From NCBI GenBank assembly GCA_050258375.1, contig JBLMYQ010000032.1, positions 1 to 16,917 on the forward strand: a stretch of DNA of 16,917 bases. Direction: 5' to 3'. The notes beneath the pieces were generated by a model. The model saw nothing but the letters and a program-made list of their open reading frames with translations, did no database searches and had not been told where the DNA came from. Positions 7,521-15,373 of the stretch are shown here, piece by piece (positions within the stretch are counted from its first letter, which is position 1; each line of letters opens with the position of its first letter). The stretch is from JBLMYQ01 sp050258375. Its GTDB lineage: Bacteria; Bacillota; Clostridia; Acetivibrionales; UBA4821. Position numbers and translations under genes: made by a program.

Positions 7521-9578
7521 ATGAGTAAAAAAACAAGAAAAAGTTGGATAGATAAAAAAATCATAACAGATGCAATAAAAGATTCTTTCTTAAAACTTAA
7601 TCCTAAGTATATGATTAAAAATCCCGTTATGTTTATAGTCGAAATAGGATTTATAATCACGTTGTATCTCACTGTTTTCCCACAATCATTTGGTGAAAAT
7701 GGTAACTGGATGTATAACGGAATTGTAACAGTTATACTCTTTGTAACAGTTCTTTTCGCAAATTTTGCGGAAGCAGTGGCAGAAGGTAGAGGGAAAGCAC
7801 AGGCAGAAAGCTTGAAGAAAACCCGCAAAGACACTACTGCTAAGTTGATTGATAAAAACGGAAATATATTAAGAACTGTTAGTTCAAGTGAAGTAAAAAA
7901 AGGCGATATTGTCCTTGCTGAAACAGGCGATATCATACCAAATGACGGGGAAGTAATAGAAGGTCTTGCTTTTGTTGATGAATCTGCTATTACAGGAGAA
8001 TCGGCTCCAGTTATGAAAGAAGCGGGTGGAGATTTTAGCTCGGTTACAGGTGGTACTAAGATTAAGAGCGACTGGCTTAAGATAAAGATAACTGCAACTC
8101 CAGGGGAATCTTTTCTTGATAGAATGATTAACCTAGTTGAAGGTGCTTCAAGGCAAAAAACACCGAATGAAATTGCACTTTCAATGTTGCTTATTTCTCT
8201 TACTATAATTTTTTTAATAGTAATAATATCTTTATATCCAATGGCTAAGTATTCAAAAATAATGATTCCAATATCTACATTAATTGCTCTTCTAGTTTGC
8301 CTTATACCTACTACAATTGGAGGGTTGCTATCTGCAATAGGAATAGCAGGAATGGACAGAGTTACAAGATTCAATGTAATTGCTATGTCAGGTAAAGCTG
8401 TTGAGGCTTGTGGTGATGTTGATACAATGATACTTGATAAGACAGGAACAATAACCTTCGGAAATAGATTGGCAGCAGAATTTAATCCAGTCGGAAAATA
8501 CACAGCAGAAAATGTTGCAAGGTTTGCTCTTATATCTTCTTTAAAGGATGATACTCCAGAAGGGAGATCAATTGTGGAGCTAGCAAAGAAACAAGGTATC
8601 CAAGTTGATGTTGAAGAATATAAAAATGCCGAATTTATTGAATTTACTGGTCAGACCAGAATGAGTGGCATTAATCTTCCTAATGGCGCACAGATAAGAA
8701 AAGGTGCTGGTGATGCTATAAGGGGATTTGCAACTGATTTGGGAGGCACAATTCCTGATGAGCTTGATAGTATAACATCAAAAATATCAAAAGCAGGGGG
8801 AACTCCACTTGTAATTTGTATTGATAAAGAAATACTTGGTGTTATTTATTTAAAGGACACAATAAAGCCCGGACTTATAGAAAGATTTGCAAGATTGAGA
8901 GAAATAGGGATAAAGACAATTATGTGTACAGGGGATAATCCTCTAACTGCTGCAACAATAGCAAAAGAGGCAGGTGTTGACGAGTTTGTGGCTGAGTGCA
9001 AGCCGGAACAGAAGATTGATGTTATCAAAAAGGAGCAATCAGAAGGCAAGCTTGTAGCAATGACAGGAGACGGTACAAATGATGCTCCTGCGCTGGCCCA
9101 AGCTGATGTTGGATTGGCGATGAATAATGGAACCACAGCAGCAAAAGAAGCTGCAAATATGGTTGACCTTGATTCAGACCCTACCAAGATATTGGAAGTA
9201 GTGGAAATCGGTAAACAGTTACTAATTACAAGAGGTGCACTAACAACTTTCAGCATAGCAAATGATGTTGCAAAGTACTTTGCAATAATTCCGGCAATGT
9301 TTATAATAGCAATTCCACAGATTAAAATATTGAATATTATGGGACTTGCAACACCCCAAAGCGCAATATTATCTGCTTTAATATTCAATGCTATAATTAT
9401 TCCAGCTTTGATTCCCATTGCAATGAAAGGTGTTGAATACAAACCAATGAGCGCAGAAGCAATGCTTGCTAAAAATATGTTCATTTACGGTATAGGTGGG
9501 ATAATTGTACCTTTTATCGGAATCAAAATAATAGACCTTGTAATAAGTCCTATGTTAAAACTATTGAATTTGGGTTGA
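7521..9578 (+). CDS. kdpB: Potassium-transporting ATPase subunit B (P-type ATPase)
   Basis: KdpB hydrolyses ATP and drives K+ transport through KdpA. With the start at 7521 it has 685 residues (E. coli 682). I chose this ATG because AAAGGAG sits 8 bp before it; an in-frame ATG at 7497 lies inside kdpA and has no such site. The P-type motifs are intact: TGES (158-161) in the actuator domain, phosphorylated Asp306 in DKTGT, the KGAGDAIR segment in the nucleotide-binding domain, CTGDN, and GDGTNDAP (516-523) of the hinge. Membrane helices occur near residues 30-85, 215-285 and 575-680. It is 13 bp downstream of kdpA and 13 bp upstream of kdpC. Confidence 0.97.
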   Translation: MSKKTRKSWIDKKIITDAIKDSFLKLNPKYMIKNPVMFIVEIGFIITLYLTVFPQSFGENGNWMYNGIVTVILFVTVLFANFAEAVAEGRGKAQAESLKKTRKDTTAKLIDKNGNILRTVSSSEVKKGDIVLAETGDIIPNDGEVIEGLAFVDESAITGESAPVMKEAGGDFSSVTGGTKIKSDWLKIKITATPGESFLDRMINLVEGASRQKTPNEIALSMLLISLTIIFLIVIISLYPMAKYSKIMIPISTLIALLVCLIPTTIGGLLSAIGIAGMDRVTRFNVIAMSGKAVEACGDVDTMILDKTGTITFGNRLAAEFNPVGKYTAENVARFALISSLKDDTPEGRSIVELAKKQGIQVDVEEYKNAEFIEFTGQTRMSGINLPNGAQIRKGAGDAIRGFATDLGGTIPDELDSITSKISKAGGTPLVICIDKEILGVIYLKDTIKPGLIERFARLREIGIKTIMCTGDNPLTAATIAKEAGVDEFVAECKPEQKIDVIKKEQSEGKLVAMTGDGTNDAPALAQADVGLAMNNGTTAAKEAANMVDLDSDPTKILEVVEIGKQLLITRGALTTFSIANDVAKYFAIIPAMFIIAIPQIKILNIMGLATPQSAILSALIFNAIIIPALIPIAMKGVEYKPMSAEAMLAKNMFIYGIGGIIVPFIGIKIIDLVISPMLKLLNLG

Positions 9579-9591
9579 GGAGGAAGTTGAA

Positions 9592-10215
9592 ATGAAGACC
9601 TTAATAAGGGCAATTTTAGTAAGTGTAGTTCTTTTAGTTATTTGCGGGGTAATTTATCCACTTGGAATGACAGGAATAAGCCAATTGGTTCTTAATAAGC
9701 AGGCAAATGGAAGTATTATTGAACGAAACGGAAAAGCTATAGGCTCTGAGTTTATAGGACAATCCTTTACAGACCCTAGATTTTTTCATGGTAGAGTATC
9801 GTCAATAAATTATAACACTTATAAAAAAGAAGATACCCTTTCTGATAAGAGTGGCAAAACAGTATATACAGGAGTTTCTTCCGGCTCTTCAAATTATGCG
9901 CCATCAAATCCTGCTTTAGCTGAAAGGGTTAAAAAGGATATTGACGAGTTTTTAAAAACACATCCAGAAATAAAGAAAGAAAGAATTTCAACAGACCTTT
10001 TAACGAACTCGGGTTCTGGACTTGATCCCAATATTAGTCCCGAAGCAGCAAGAGTACAAATTGCTGCAATTTCAAAAACAACTGGAATTAATGTTGTTGA
10101 ATTAGAAAGGTTAGTCTCAAAATATACTGAAGGAAGGGTGCTCGGAATATTTGGTGAACCAAAAGTTAACGTTTTAAAGATTAACATAGAAATAGCAAAT
10201 AAATTGAATATTTAA
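9592..10215 (+). CDS. kdpC: Potassium-transporting ATPase subunit C
   Basis: KdpC is the single-span chaperone-like subunit that stabilises ATP binding by KdpB. It has 207 residues (family about 190-200), one N-terminal helix (about 5-27, AILVSVVLLVICGVIYPLGM), then an extracytoplasmic domain with the family motifs GSEFIGQSFTDPRFFHGR, SGSSNYAPSNPALAERV, LLTNSGSGLDPNISPEAA and VLGIFGEPKVNVLKIN. A GAGGAGG ribosome binding site precedes the ATG. It ends the kdp operon; the next gene, kdpD, converges with a 31-bp gap and no obvious terminator hairpin between them. Confidence 0.96.
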   Translation: MKTLIRAILVSVVLLVICGVIYPLGMTGISQLVLNKQANGSIIERNGKAIGSEFIGQSFTDPRFFHGRVSSINYNTYKKEDTLSDKSGKTVYTGVSSGSSNYAPSNPALAERVKKDIDEFLKTHPEIKKERISTDLLTNSGSGLDPNISPEAARVQIAAISKTTGINVVELERLVSKYTEGRVLGIFGEPKVNVLKINIEIANKLNI

Positions 10216-10246
10216 TTAGAAAAGAGATGAAAGATAGGGTAATTAA

Positions 10247-11389
10247 CTATAAATCATTGGGAATAACACGAACCTCTATATTTTTGGTCTTCTTAAGCAG
10301 TTTATTAATCGTTGAGCCTCTTAGCAGGGTTTGAAGCTTGGTTCTTGTAGAATGCCCCATGATTATTTGCGTAATATGTCTCTCCTGAGCGAATTTTGAC
10401 AATTCACCGGAAATACTTTTTCCTTTGAGAGTTACAACATCTGCCCCCAATTGTTTTGCAAGTTCAAAATGGCTATTAAGAACCTTTTCATTTTGCCTAG
10501 TTAGTTTTGGAGCAAATAAATGTGTACAATCTACGCTGACAACAAGCCACTCACACCTATATATTTTGCTTATTCTTGCCCCTCTTCGTATTAGTTTTTT
10601 AGCATTAGGACTTGGGCTGATACAAACCATAATTCTTTCAACAGTTTGCCAGTTATCTAGGATGCCGTGGCTTTTCATGTAACCTACTAGTTGCTCATCT
10701 ACTTCTTCAGCGGTTTGTCTTAAAGCAATTTCTCTTAATGCGTTAAGGTTTCCTTTTCTGAAAAAATTCTTTAGTGCTTGTTCTACTTTGTCTAATTGGT
10801 ATATGTTACCTCTTCTTAACCTATTCTGTAAGGCGTCAGGAGAAATATCCACAACAACAACTTCATCAGCACTATCAACAATTTTATCAGGTATTGTTTC
10901 TCTTACTGTTATTCCAGTAATCTGTTTAATTACATCATTTAAACTTTCCAAATGCTGAATATTAAGCGTAGTAATAACGCTTATTCCGGCATTTAATATT
11001 TCTTCGACATCTTCATATCTTTTTTTATTTTTCGAACCTGGGACATTGGTATGTGCTAATTCGTCAATAACAGCTGTCTTAGGTTTTCGAAGTAATATTG
11101 CATCTGTATCCATTTCTTCAAGGCTTGTTCCGCTATATTCAACCTTTTTTCTAGGGATTATTTCAAGTGTTCCTACTTGTTTATCAGTTTCTTCCCGCTG
11201 ATGAGATTCAACATATCCAATTACAACATCTTCTCCCCGCTTATGTCTTCTATTCGCCTCAGAAAGCATGGAATATGTTTTACCAACTCCGGGGGCATAT
11301 CCCATAAATATTTTAAGATGCCCTCTTTGCTGGTTTTTAGCGATTTCAAGGGCTTCTTCGGGTGTTATCCTTTTAGGTTCTTCAGACAT
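10247..11389 (-). CDS. kdpD: Short KdpD: cytoplasmic sensor plus universal-stress domain, no kinase
   Basis: This is the N-terminal half of KdpD as a stand-alone 380-residue protein. It has the KdpD sensor domain (about 20-240) with a Walker A motif GYAPGVGKT (30-38), DELAHTNVPGSK and RYEDVEEIL, then a universal-stress-protein domain (251-380) with the nucleotide-binding-type loop GHSTRTKLQTLLRGS. The four membrane helices, GAF and histidine-kinase domains of full KdpD (about 890 residues) are absent. The protein ends naturally with a stop, followed directly by the end of kdpC. Start: the ATG at 11407 is part of the GGAGGT ribosome binding site itself, so I use the ATG at 11389, 10 bp after that site. 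Short KdpDs are known in clostridia and cyanobacteria. The c-di-AMP motif reported for staphylococcal KdpD is only half kept (see findings). Confidence 0.92.
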   Translation of the reverse strand: MSEEPKRITPEEALEIAKNQQRGHLKIFMGYAPGVGKTYSMLSEANRRHKRGEDVVIGYVESHQREETDKQVGTLEIIPRKKVEYSGTSLEEMDTDAILLRKPKTAVIDELAHTNVPGSKNKKRYEDVEEILNAGISVITTLNIQHLESLNDVIKQITGITVRETIPDKIVDSADEVVVVDISPDALQNRLRRGNIYQLDKVEQALKNFFRKGNLNALREIALRQTAEEVDEQLVGYMKSHGILDNWQTVERIMVCISPSPNAKKLIRRGARISKIYRCEWLVVSVDCTHLFAPKLTRQNEKVLNSHFELAKQLGADVVTLKGKSISGELSKFAQERHITQIIMGHSTRTKLQTLLRGSTINKLLKKTKNIEVRVIPNDL

Positions 11390-11428
11390 AATTATATAAA
11401 CCTCCATATTGCTATCAAATCTATATAA

Positions 11429-11437
11429 ATTATATCA
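11429..11437 (-). promoter_or_regulatory. kdpD: Extended -10 promoter of kdpD
   Basis: Minus strand TGATATAAT is an extended -10 (TG, one base, TATAAT), about 40 bp upstream of the chosen kdpD ATG; no good -35 is present at 16-18 bp. Confidence 0.5.
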
Positions 11438-11754
11438 CTAAAATTAATGGAAAAATACGTGGATATTAGAACATCTATGATCATTTGGTTAGGTAATTAC
11501 TAAGTATATTTGTTAATACTACCCCTTTATTAAAAAGGTAAGACAGATATAAAGGTGTATTACTACCCTGCTCAAAAGCTTATATCAAGCCATCCAGAAG
11601 TATTACTGCAATTTGTCCAGTATTACTTTTTCTTGTCCCATTCTTTCAAAACATATTAATATCAAAGGCATATCAAGTATTACTCCATATAAATAAATAC
11701 CAGAACAAGTAATGAGTAATAGGACAAACCCAGAATTTCATAAATTAGCTATGG
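11438..11754. repeat. Gene-free spacer with repeated GTATTACT motifs
   Basis: No gene is seen in this 317-bp stretch. It contains four exact GTATTACT copies at 11557-11564, 11600-11607, 11620-11627 and 11677-11684. The middle two are each followed, 5 bp on, by TTGTCC. Near-matches (AATACTACCCC near 11516) and inverted partial copies (AGTAATGAGTAATAGGACAA near 11708) also occur. Such clustered short repeats suggest binding sites for a recombinase, transposase or regulator, or the end of a mobile element. They lie just upstream of the recombinase remnant. Confidence 0.5.
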
Positions 11755-11763
11755 GTGAGTCTT

Positions 11764-11970
11764 ATGGCAGAAGAAAATACAGAAGTCGTTTTGCACTTTC
11801 AAATTGGGATAATAAAAGATTTACATAAGCAAAACCTCCTGACCGAAGAACAAATGAGCAGATGCATCGATTCGATAAGTTCAAAATATAAAGCGAAAGA
11901 AAAAGATTTTAATAAGACTGATGAGAATCACAATTCGGTTCTCCCACATTCTTCAAATTCTAGCACGTGA
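11764..11970 (+). CDS. Small charged protein upstream of the recombinase remnant
   Basis: A 68-residue ORF from ATG 11764 (or 71 from GTG 11755; neither has a strong ribosome binding site, with only GGGTGAG near). It is hydrophilic and mostly helical. Its central part (IIKDLHKQNLLTEEQMSRCIDSISSKYK) resembles, in general pattern, the short helical proteins often encoded just ahead of serine recombinases in clostridial elements (an I/L-rich helix, G/N-LITEEE-type turn, then a second helix ending in KYK). This resemblance is from memory and weak. The ending is Ser/Asn/His-rich. It is probably a leftover of the same mobile element. Confidence 0.45.
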   Translation: MAEENTEVVLHFQIGIIKDLHKQNLLTEEQMSRCIDSISSKYKAKEKDFNKTDENHNSVLPHSSNSST

Positions 11971-12051
11971 TACTTTGAATTCTGTCTTCAGAAAGGGGGA
12001 GACTCGGTCTACTCGTAGGGAGAATCCTCCCTTACAAATAGATATTCCTGA

Positions 12052-12816
12052 CCTGGGAAAATAGAATGCGGAGCTTGTGGGTCAAAGTTTAAAGGAAGGA
12101 CATGGAACAAAGGCGAGAAAGGTGAGACAAAGGTTTGGCAATGTGCTACTAGTATGAAATATGGTATTGAAAAGTTAAATAAAATGGGTGAAAAGGTTGG
12201 ATGTAATACAAAGTCGATACATGAAACTATACTTCAGCAGGCATTTGTTTTTATACTTAGAGATGTAATAAAGAATAAAAATGAAATTATAGAGAGTCTC
12301 GAGAAAGAAATATTTAAGGTTATTGAAGAAACACAAAATGACAAGCATATCAAAGAGCTATCATCACAAATAGAGAAAATCAGTAGGCGTAAGGATAAAT
12401 TAATTGATTTATATTCTGAAGAAGCTATTAGTAAAATTGAATTCAAGCAAAGAAATGACGAATATAACTTGCAGTTAGAAAAATTAGAGGAATATTTAAA
12501 ACAATCAGTAATTCAAAAAGAGCAGTTAGTAGACAAAAGAGAGATTACTAGAAAAATTAAAAATACAATTAGTAAGCTGAGCAATTCTGAAGATTTTAGT
12601 GAGGAAGTATGTAAAGAACTTTTAAACAAAGTAATAGTTTACGACAGGAATCATTTTAAGGTTATTTTAAATGGAAATATTGAAAAAGAAGTCTATTTTG
12701 ATAAGGAAGAAAATACTGTCTTATCGGAAACGCAATACCTATTGTGTTATCGAAAAGTGCATAACTGCTCCAAAGTGTTGTCGCAGAAGATATTGGTAAG
12801 TGATAAAATCTACTAG
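12052..12816 (+). pseudogene. Large serine recombinase, C-terminal part only
   Basis: Large serine recombinases integrate or excise mobile DNA at att sites; catalysis needs an N-terminal resolvase domain with a Ser nucleophile. That domain is missing. The frame opens at 12052 after an in-frame TGA and has no start before the zinc ribbon. Present are the zinc-ribbon (CGACGSKFKGRTWNKG, then QCATS and a fourth Cys in VGCNT) and a long coiled coil (about 12245-12600, rich in K, E, I and L). A closing strand pair follows (VIVYDRNHFKVILNG, EVYFD). The last 30 codons contain the repeat core at 12728. An ATG at 12154 is open to the stop but would give only the DNA-binding/coiled-coil part. The gene is therefore a relic, or at most a regulator-like fragment. 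It abuts the broken argF 8 bp on, tail to tail. Confidence 0.85.
12728..12814 (+). repeat. attP-like site at the recombinase 3' end, direct repeat copy 2
   Basis: The first 46 bp are identical to 2674-2719, and weaker similarity extends to about 12814. Left of the core the sequence is recombinase coding, not dpaA. In many serine-integrase elements attP is next to or overlaps the integrase gene end, which is the case here. The shared core with dpaA is 14 bp (AAACGCAATACCTA). Confidence 0.65.
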
Positions 12817-12824
12817 GTTGCTCA

Positions 12825-13438
12825 TTATAGCCAACAATAATCGCCATCTTTACTCATCAAATAAGTCATAAGTGCTTTTTGAACATGAAGCCTGTTTTCT
12901 GCCTGATTTAGCACTTCAGAATGTTGACCGTCTATTACTTCGGAAGAAACTTCATATTCTCTATAAGCAGGTAGGCAGTGCCTAAAAAATGTTTTCATCA
13001 CACAAACATTCTTTAGGTGTCGCAATGCTAATATCTATACCTAGTTTGGTGCATACCTCAAGTAAAGAATGTGACACATTGTTGCCATCTCCAATATAAG
13101 CAATTTTTGCAGTTTGATAATCTTCTTTTGCTTCCATTATGGTCATTATGTCTGCCAAAGCTTGGCAAGGATGGTGTAGGTCGCTTAATCCATTGATTAC
13201 AGGGACTGAAGAATACTTCGCTAATTCAAGGACGGTATCGTGTGAAAAAGTTCTAATCATAATTCCATCAAGATATCTTGAAAGTACCTGAGCGGTGTCT
13301 TTAATTGTTTCTCCACGTCCGATTTGTATATCGGAAGAGCTTAAAAAAAGAGCATGACCGCAGAGGTGAAACATTTAAGAACAATAAATCTAATAATTGG
13401 TCAAGGGATAAATCCGATATTGATGTAAAATGATACAT
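12825..13438 (-). pseudogene. argF: Ornithine carbamoyltransferase with two internal deletions
   Basis: ArgF makes citrulline from ornithine and carbamoyl phosphate in arginine synthesis. Three pieces remain, in order on the minus strand. The first is the N-terminus from an ATG at 13438 (MYHFTSISDLSLDQLLDLL) with a good GGAGG site. The second is a middle piece (about 13374-13005: GHALFLSSSDIQIGRGETIK, HPCQALADIM, AYIGDGNNVSHSLLE). The third is a C-terminal piece (about 13004-12825: HCLPAYREYEVSSEVIDG, AENRLHVQKALMTYLM). Missing are about 45 codons that would hold the carbamoyl-phosphate loop STRTR, and roughly 80 codons between the ATPKE segment and the HCLP loop. The pieces are in different frames. 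With 614 bp instead of about 930 it cannot make an active enzyme. Its own promoter and start are still intact. Confidence 0.9.
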
Positions 13439-13472
13439 TGAAATTTACCTCCAAATTGTAGAGATTTTGGTA

Positions 13473-13501
13473 ATTATATATATGGCTATAAAAATATTCA
13501 A
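13473..13501 (-). promoter_or_regulatory. argF: argF promoter overlapping the upstream terminator
   Basis: Minus strand: -35 TTGAAT, 17-bp spacer, -10 TATAAT, about 35 bp ahead of the argF ATG. The -35 lies inside the 3' arm of the amtB terminator hairpin. Confidence 0.6.
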
Positions 13502-13529
13502 GTGTAAATAGTTACACTTGAATATTTTT
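13490..13529 (-). terminator. Perfect 18-bp terminator hairpin after the Amt-PII gene
   Basis: The arms at 13490-13507 and 13512-13529 are perfect inverted repeats with a 4-nt loop; the 3' arm on the minus strand ends in TTTTT. It begins only 6 bp after the stop of the transporter gene. Confidence 0.8.
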
Positions 13530-13534
13530 GAAGG

Positions 13535-15256
13535 TTATTCTTCGTCCTGTAATGCGTCATAGCCTTCTTCACCTGTACGAACTTTTACAACATTTTCTAC
13601 ATCATAGACGAAAATTTTGCCATCACCGATATGACCGGTATGAAGTACTTTCTTGGCTGTCTCAATTACTACTTTCACAGGAATCTTTGAAACGACTATT
13701 TCTACTTTTACTTTTGGTAAGAGGCTTGAATCTACTCTGGTACTGCGGTAATACTCAGGAGCACCTTTTTGAATCCCGAAGCCCAAAACCTGGGTGACGG
13801 TCATTCCGGTGATTCCAATAGCACTTAGAGCAGATTTCAAGGTTTCAAATCTTTCCTGTTTGAGAATAATAACCACTTTAGTCATTTTAACATGGGAAGA
13901 GGAATCATCCGGCACTTCCGCTAGTACTGAAAAGGTTGGAGTATTGATTATTGGATTTTGCATACCGGGTGCCGGTGACATTCCGCCTGCCATGCTTAGA
14001 GCAGGCTGAAAGGTAAAACCAAAGCCAAAATTATCGGGATAGGCTTCTTCTCCATGCAAGACCAAATCAAGACCGACATCTTCTTCTTCAGATGTTACAC
14101 GTAATTTGGTAAATAATCCAACTACCTTGAGAATTACAAAAGTTACAACAATTGCCAGAACAATAGTTACTACCACACTTAAAGCCTGAATTCCTAATTG
14201 TGACGGATTTCCATACAATAGTCCGTTTGATCCGGTTGGATTAACTGCTTTTGTAGCAAATAATCCGGTAGCGAGAGCTCCCCAAATACCGCCAATTCCA
14301 TGACAGCCGAAGGCATCTAAGGAATCATCATATCCGAGTTTGGCTTTAAGAACCGTCACTGCAAAATAACATAGAGCACCTCCGATTAAACCAATTATAA
14401 TAGAAGACATTGGAGTTACGAAACCTGCAGCAGGTGTAATAGCTACCAATCCTGCAAGTGCGCCGGTCGCTGTTCCAAGCATGGTCGGTTTGCCACGATG
14501 GAGCCATTCAATTAACATCCAGGACAAGGCAGCAACGGCTGCTGAAGTGTTGGTGGTTACAAAGGCTAAGCCTGCAAGACCATTGGCACCTAGGGCACTT
14601 CCGGCATTAAAACCAAACCATCCGAACCATAGTAAGCCTGCACCTAAGATTGTCATCGGAAGCTGATGAGGGAGAATAGGGTCTACACCAAATCCTTTTC
14701 GTTTGCCTAAAATCAGAGCTGCAATCAAGCCAGTAACACCGGAACTGATATGGACAACTGTACCACCGGCGAAATCAAGAGCTCCCATATTTCTTAAAAA
14801 TCCGCCGACTCCCCATACCCAGTGTGCTAAAGGATAATACACAATCAGCATCCACAGGGCAATGAAAGATATAAAAGCCGGAAATCTCATGCGTTCGGCA
14901 ATAGAACCGGAAATTATGGCAGGAGTAATGATGGCAAACATCATTTGAAAAGACATAAAGACAAGAGCCGGAATGGTCCCTGCGTAATCGGAGTTTGGAT
15001 CCATTCCAACCCCGGATAGCCCAATCCAATTTAAACATCCAATAAGACCTTTATAATCTGGACCGAAAGCCAGACTATATCCAACCAATACCCATAGAAC
15101 AGAAGCTATAAGAATTGTAATGAAGCTATGCATGGTTGTGCTTAAAACATTTTTTTTCCTGACCATTCCTCCGTAAAAGAGGGCCAATCCCGGAGTCATT
15201 AAAAAGACAAGTGCGGTACAAATAATTATAAAACCGGTATCTCCTGCATTAATCAT
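13535..15256 (-). CDS. amtB: Ammonium transporter fused to a PII (GlnK-type) regulatory domain
   Basis: A 573-residue fusion. Residues 1 to about 405 form an Amt/Mep/Rh transporter with eleven helices, the pore histidines H169 (VVHISSG) and H319 (GCHGIGG), and the family signature around DFAGGTVVHISSG. A linker (about 406-457, Pro/Gly/Ser-rich) leads to a complete PII domain (458-573). This domain keeps K9, Q39, K40, the TGHIGDGKIFV signature and R103 (numbered from its own Met), but the uridylylated T-loop Tyr51 is Val. In most bacteria GlnK is separate and plugs AmtB when 2-oxoglutarate is low; here the inhibitor is tethered. The Met at the domain start has no obvious ribosome binding site, so separate PII is unlikely. 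The ATG at 15256 follows AAGGAGG. It follows the glnN remnant on the same strand and probably depends on that promoter. Confidence 0.95.
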   Translation of the reverse strand: MINAGDTGFIIICTALVFLMTPGLALFYGGMVRKKNVLSTTMHSFITILIASVLWVLVGYSLAFGPDYKGLIGCLNWIGLSGVGMDPNSDYAGTIPALVFMSFQMMFAIITPAIISGSIAERMRFPAFISFIALWMLIVYYPLAHWVWGVGGFLRNMGALDFAGGTVVHISSGVTGLIAALILGKRKGFGVDPILPHQLPMTILGAGLLWFGWFGFNAGSALGANGLAGLAFVTTNTSAAVAALSWMLIEWLHRGKPTMLGTATGALAGLVAITPAAGFVTPMSSIIIGLIGGALCYFAVTVLKAKLGYDDSLDAFGCHGIGGIWGALATGLFATKAVNPTGSNGLLYGNPSQLGIQALSVVVTIVLAIVVTFVILKVVGLFTKLRVTSEEEDVGLDLVLHGEEAYPDNFGFGFTFQPALSMAGGMSPAPGMQNPIINTPTFSVLAEVPDDSSSHVKMTKVVIILKQERFETLKSALSAIGITGMTVTQVLGFGIQKGAPEYYRSTRVDSSLLPKVKVEIVVSKIPVKVVIETAKKVLHTGHIGDGKIFVYDVENVVKVRTGEEGYDALQDEE

Positions 15257-15302
15257 TAATTTTTCCTCCTTTTAAATAATAGTTTAATAGTAAATATCTT
15301 TA

Positions 15303-15349
15303 ATACACAAAGGCGTGTATGCATATATCGCATACACGCCTTTGTGTAT
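15303..15349 (-). terminator. Perfect 20-bp stem-loop between glnN remnant and amtB
   Basis: Arms 15303-15322 and 15330-15349 (ATACACAAAGGCGTGTATGC and its complement) with a 7-nt loop. It is followed on the minus strand by TTAAAGATATTTACT rather than a T-run, so it may be a weak terminator, an attenuator or an mRNA-stabilising stem ahead of amtB. Confidence 0.6.
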
Positions 15350-15373
15350 AGGAATAAATAGTATTTTGTATGA

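Noticed and set aside
7490..8503. Long minus-strand ORF (337 codons) across kdpB
   Set aside because: It is the antisense shadow of the well-supported kdpB gene, with low-complexity hydrophobic translation and no expression signals. The same applies to the long antisense frame at 8846-9484.
7497..9578. kdpB start at ATG 7497 (693 residues)
   Set aside because: It lies inside kdpA without a ribosome binding site; the ATG at 7521 has AAAGGAG at the right distance and gives the family length.
2797..11640. Inverted terminal repeats of a transposon (TGGGACAAG at 2797 and CTTGTCCCA at 11632)
   Set aside because: Only 9 bp match, without target duplication or further similarity; chance is a sufficient explanation.
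12154..12816. Complete 220-residue coiled-coil protein starting at ATG 12154
   Set aside because: The frame continues upstream to 12052 with a zinc-ribbon typical of large serine recombinases, so the ATG is internal to a truncated gene and has no ribosome binding site.
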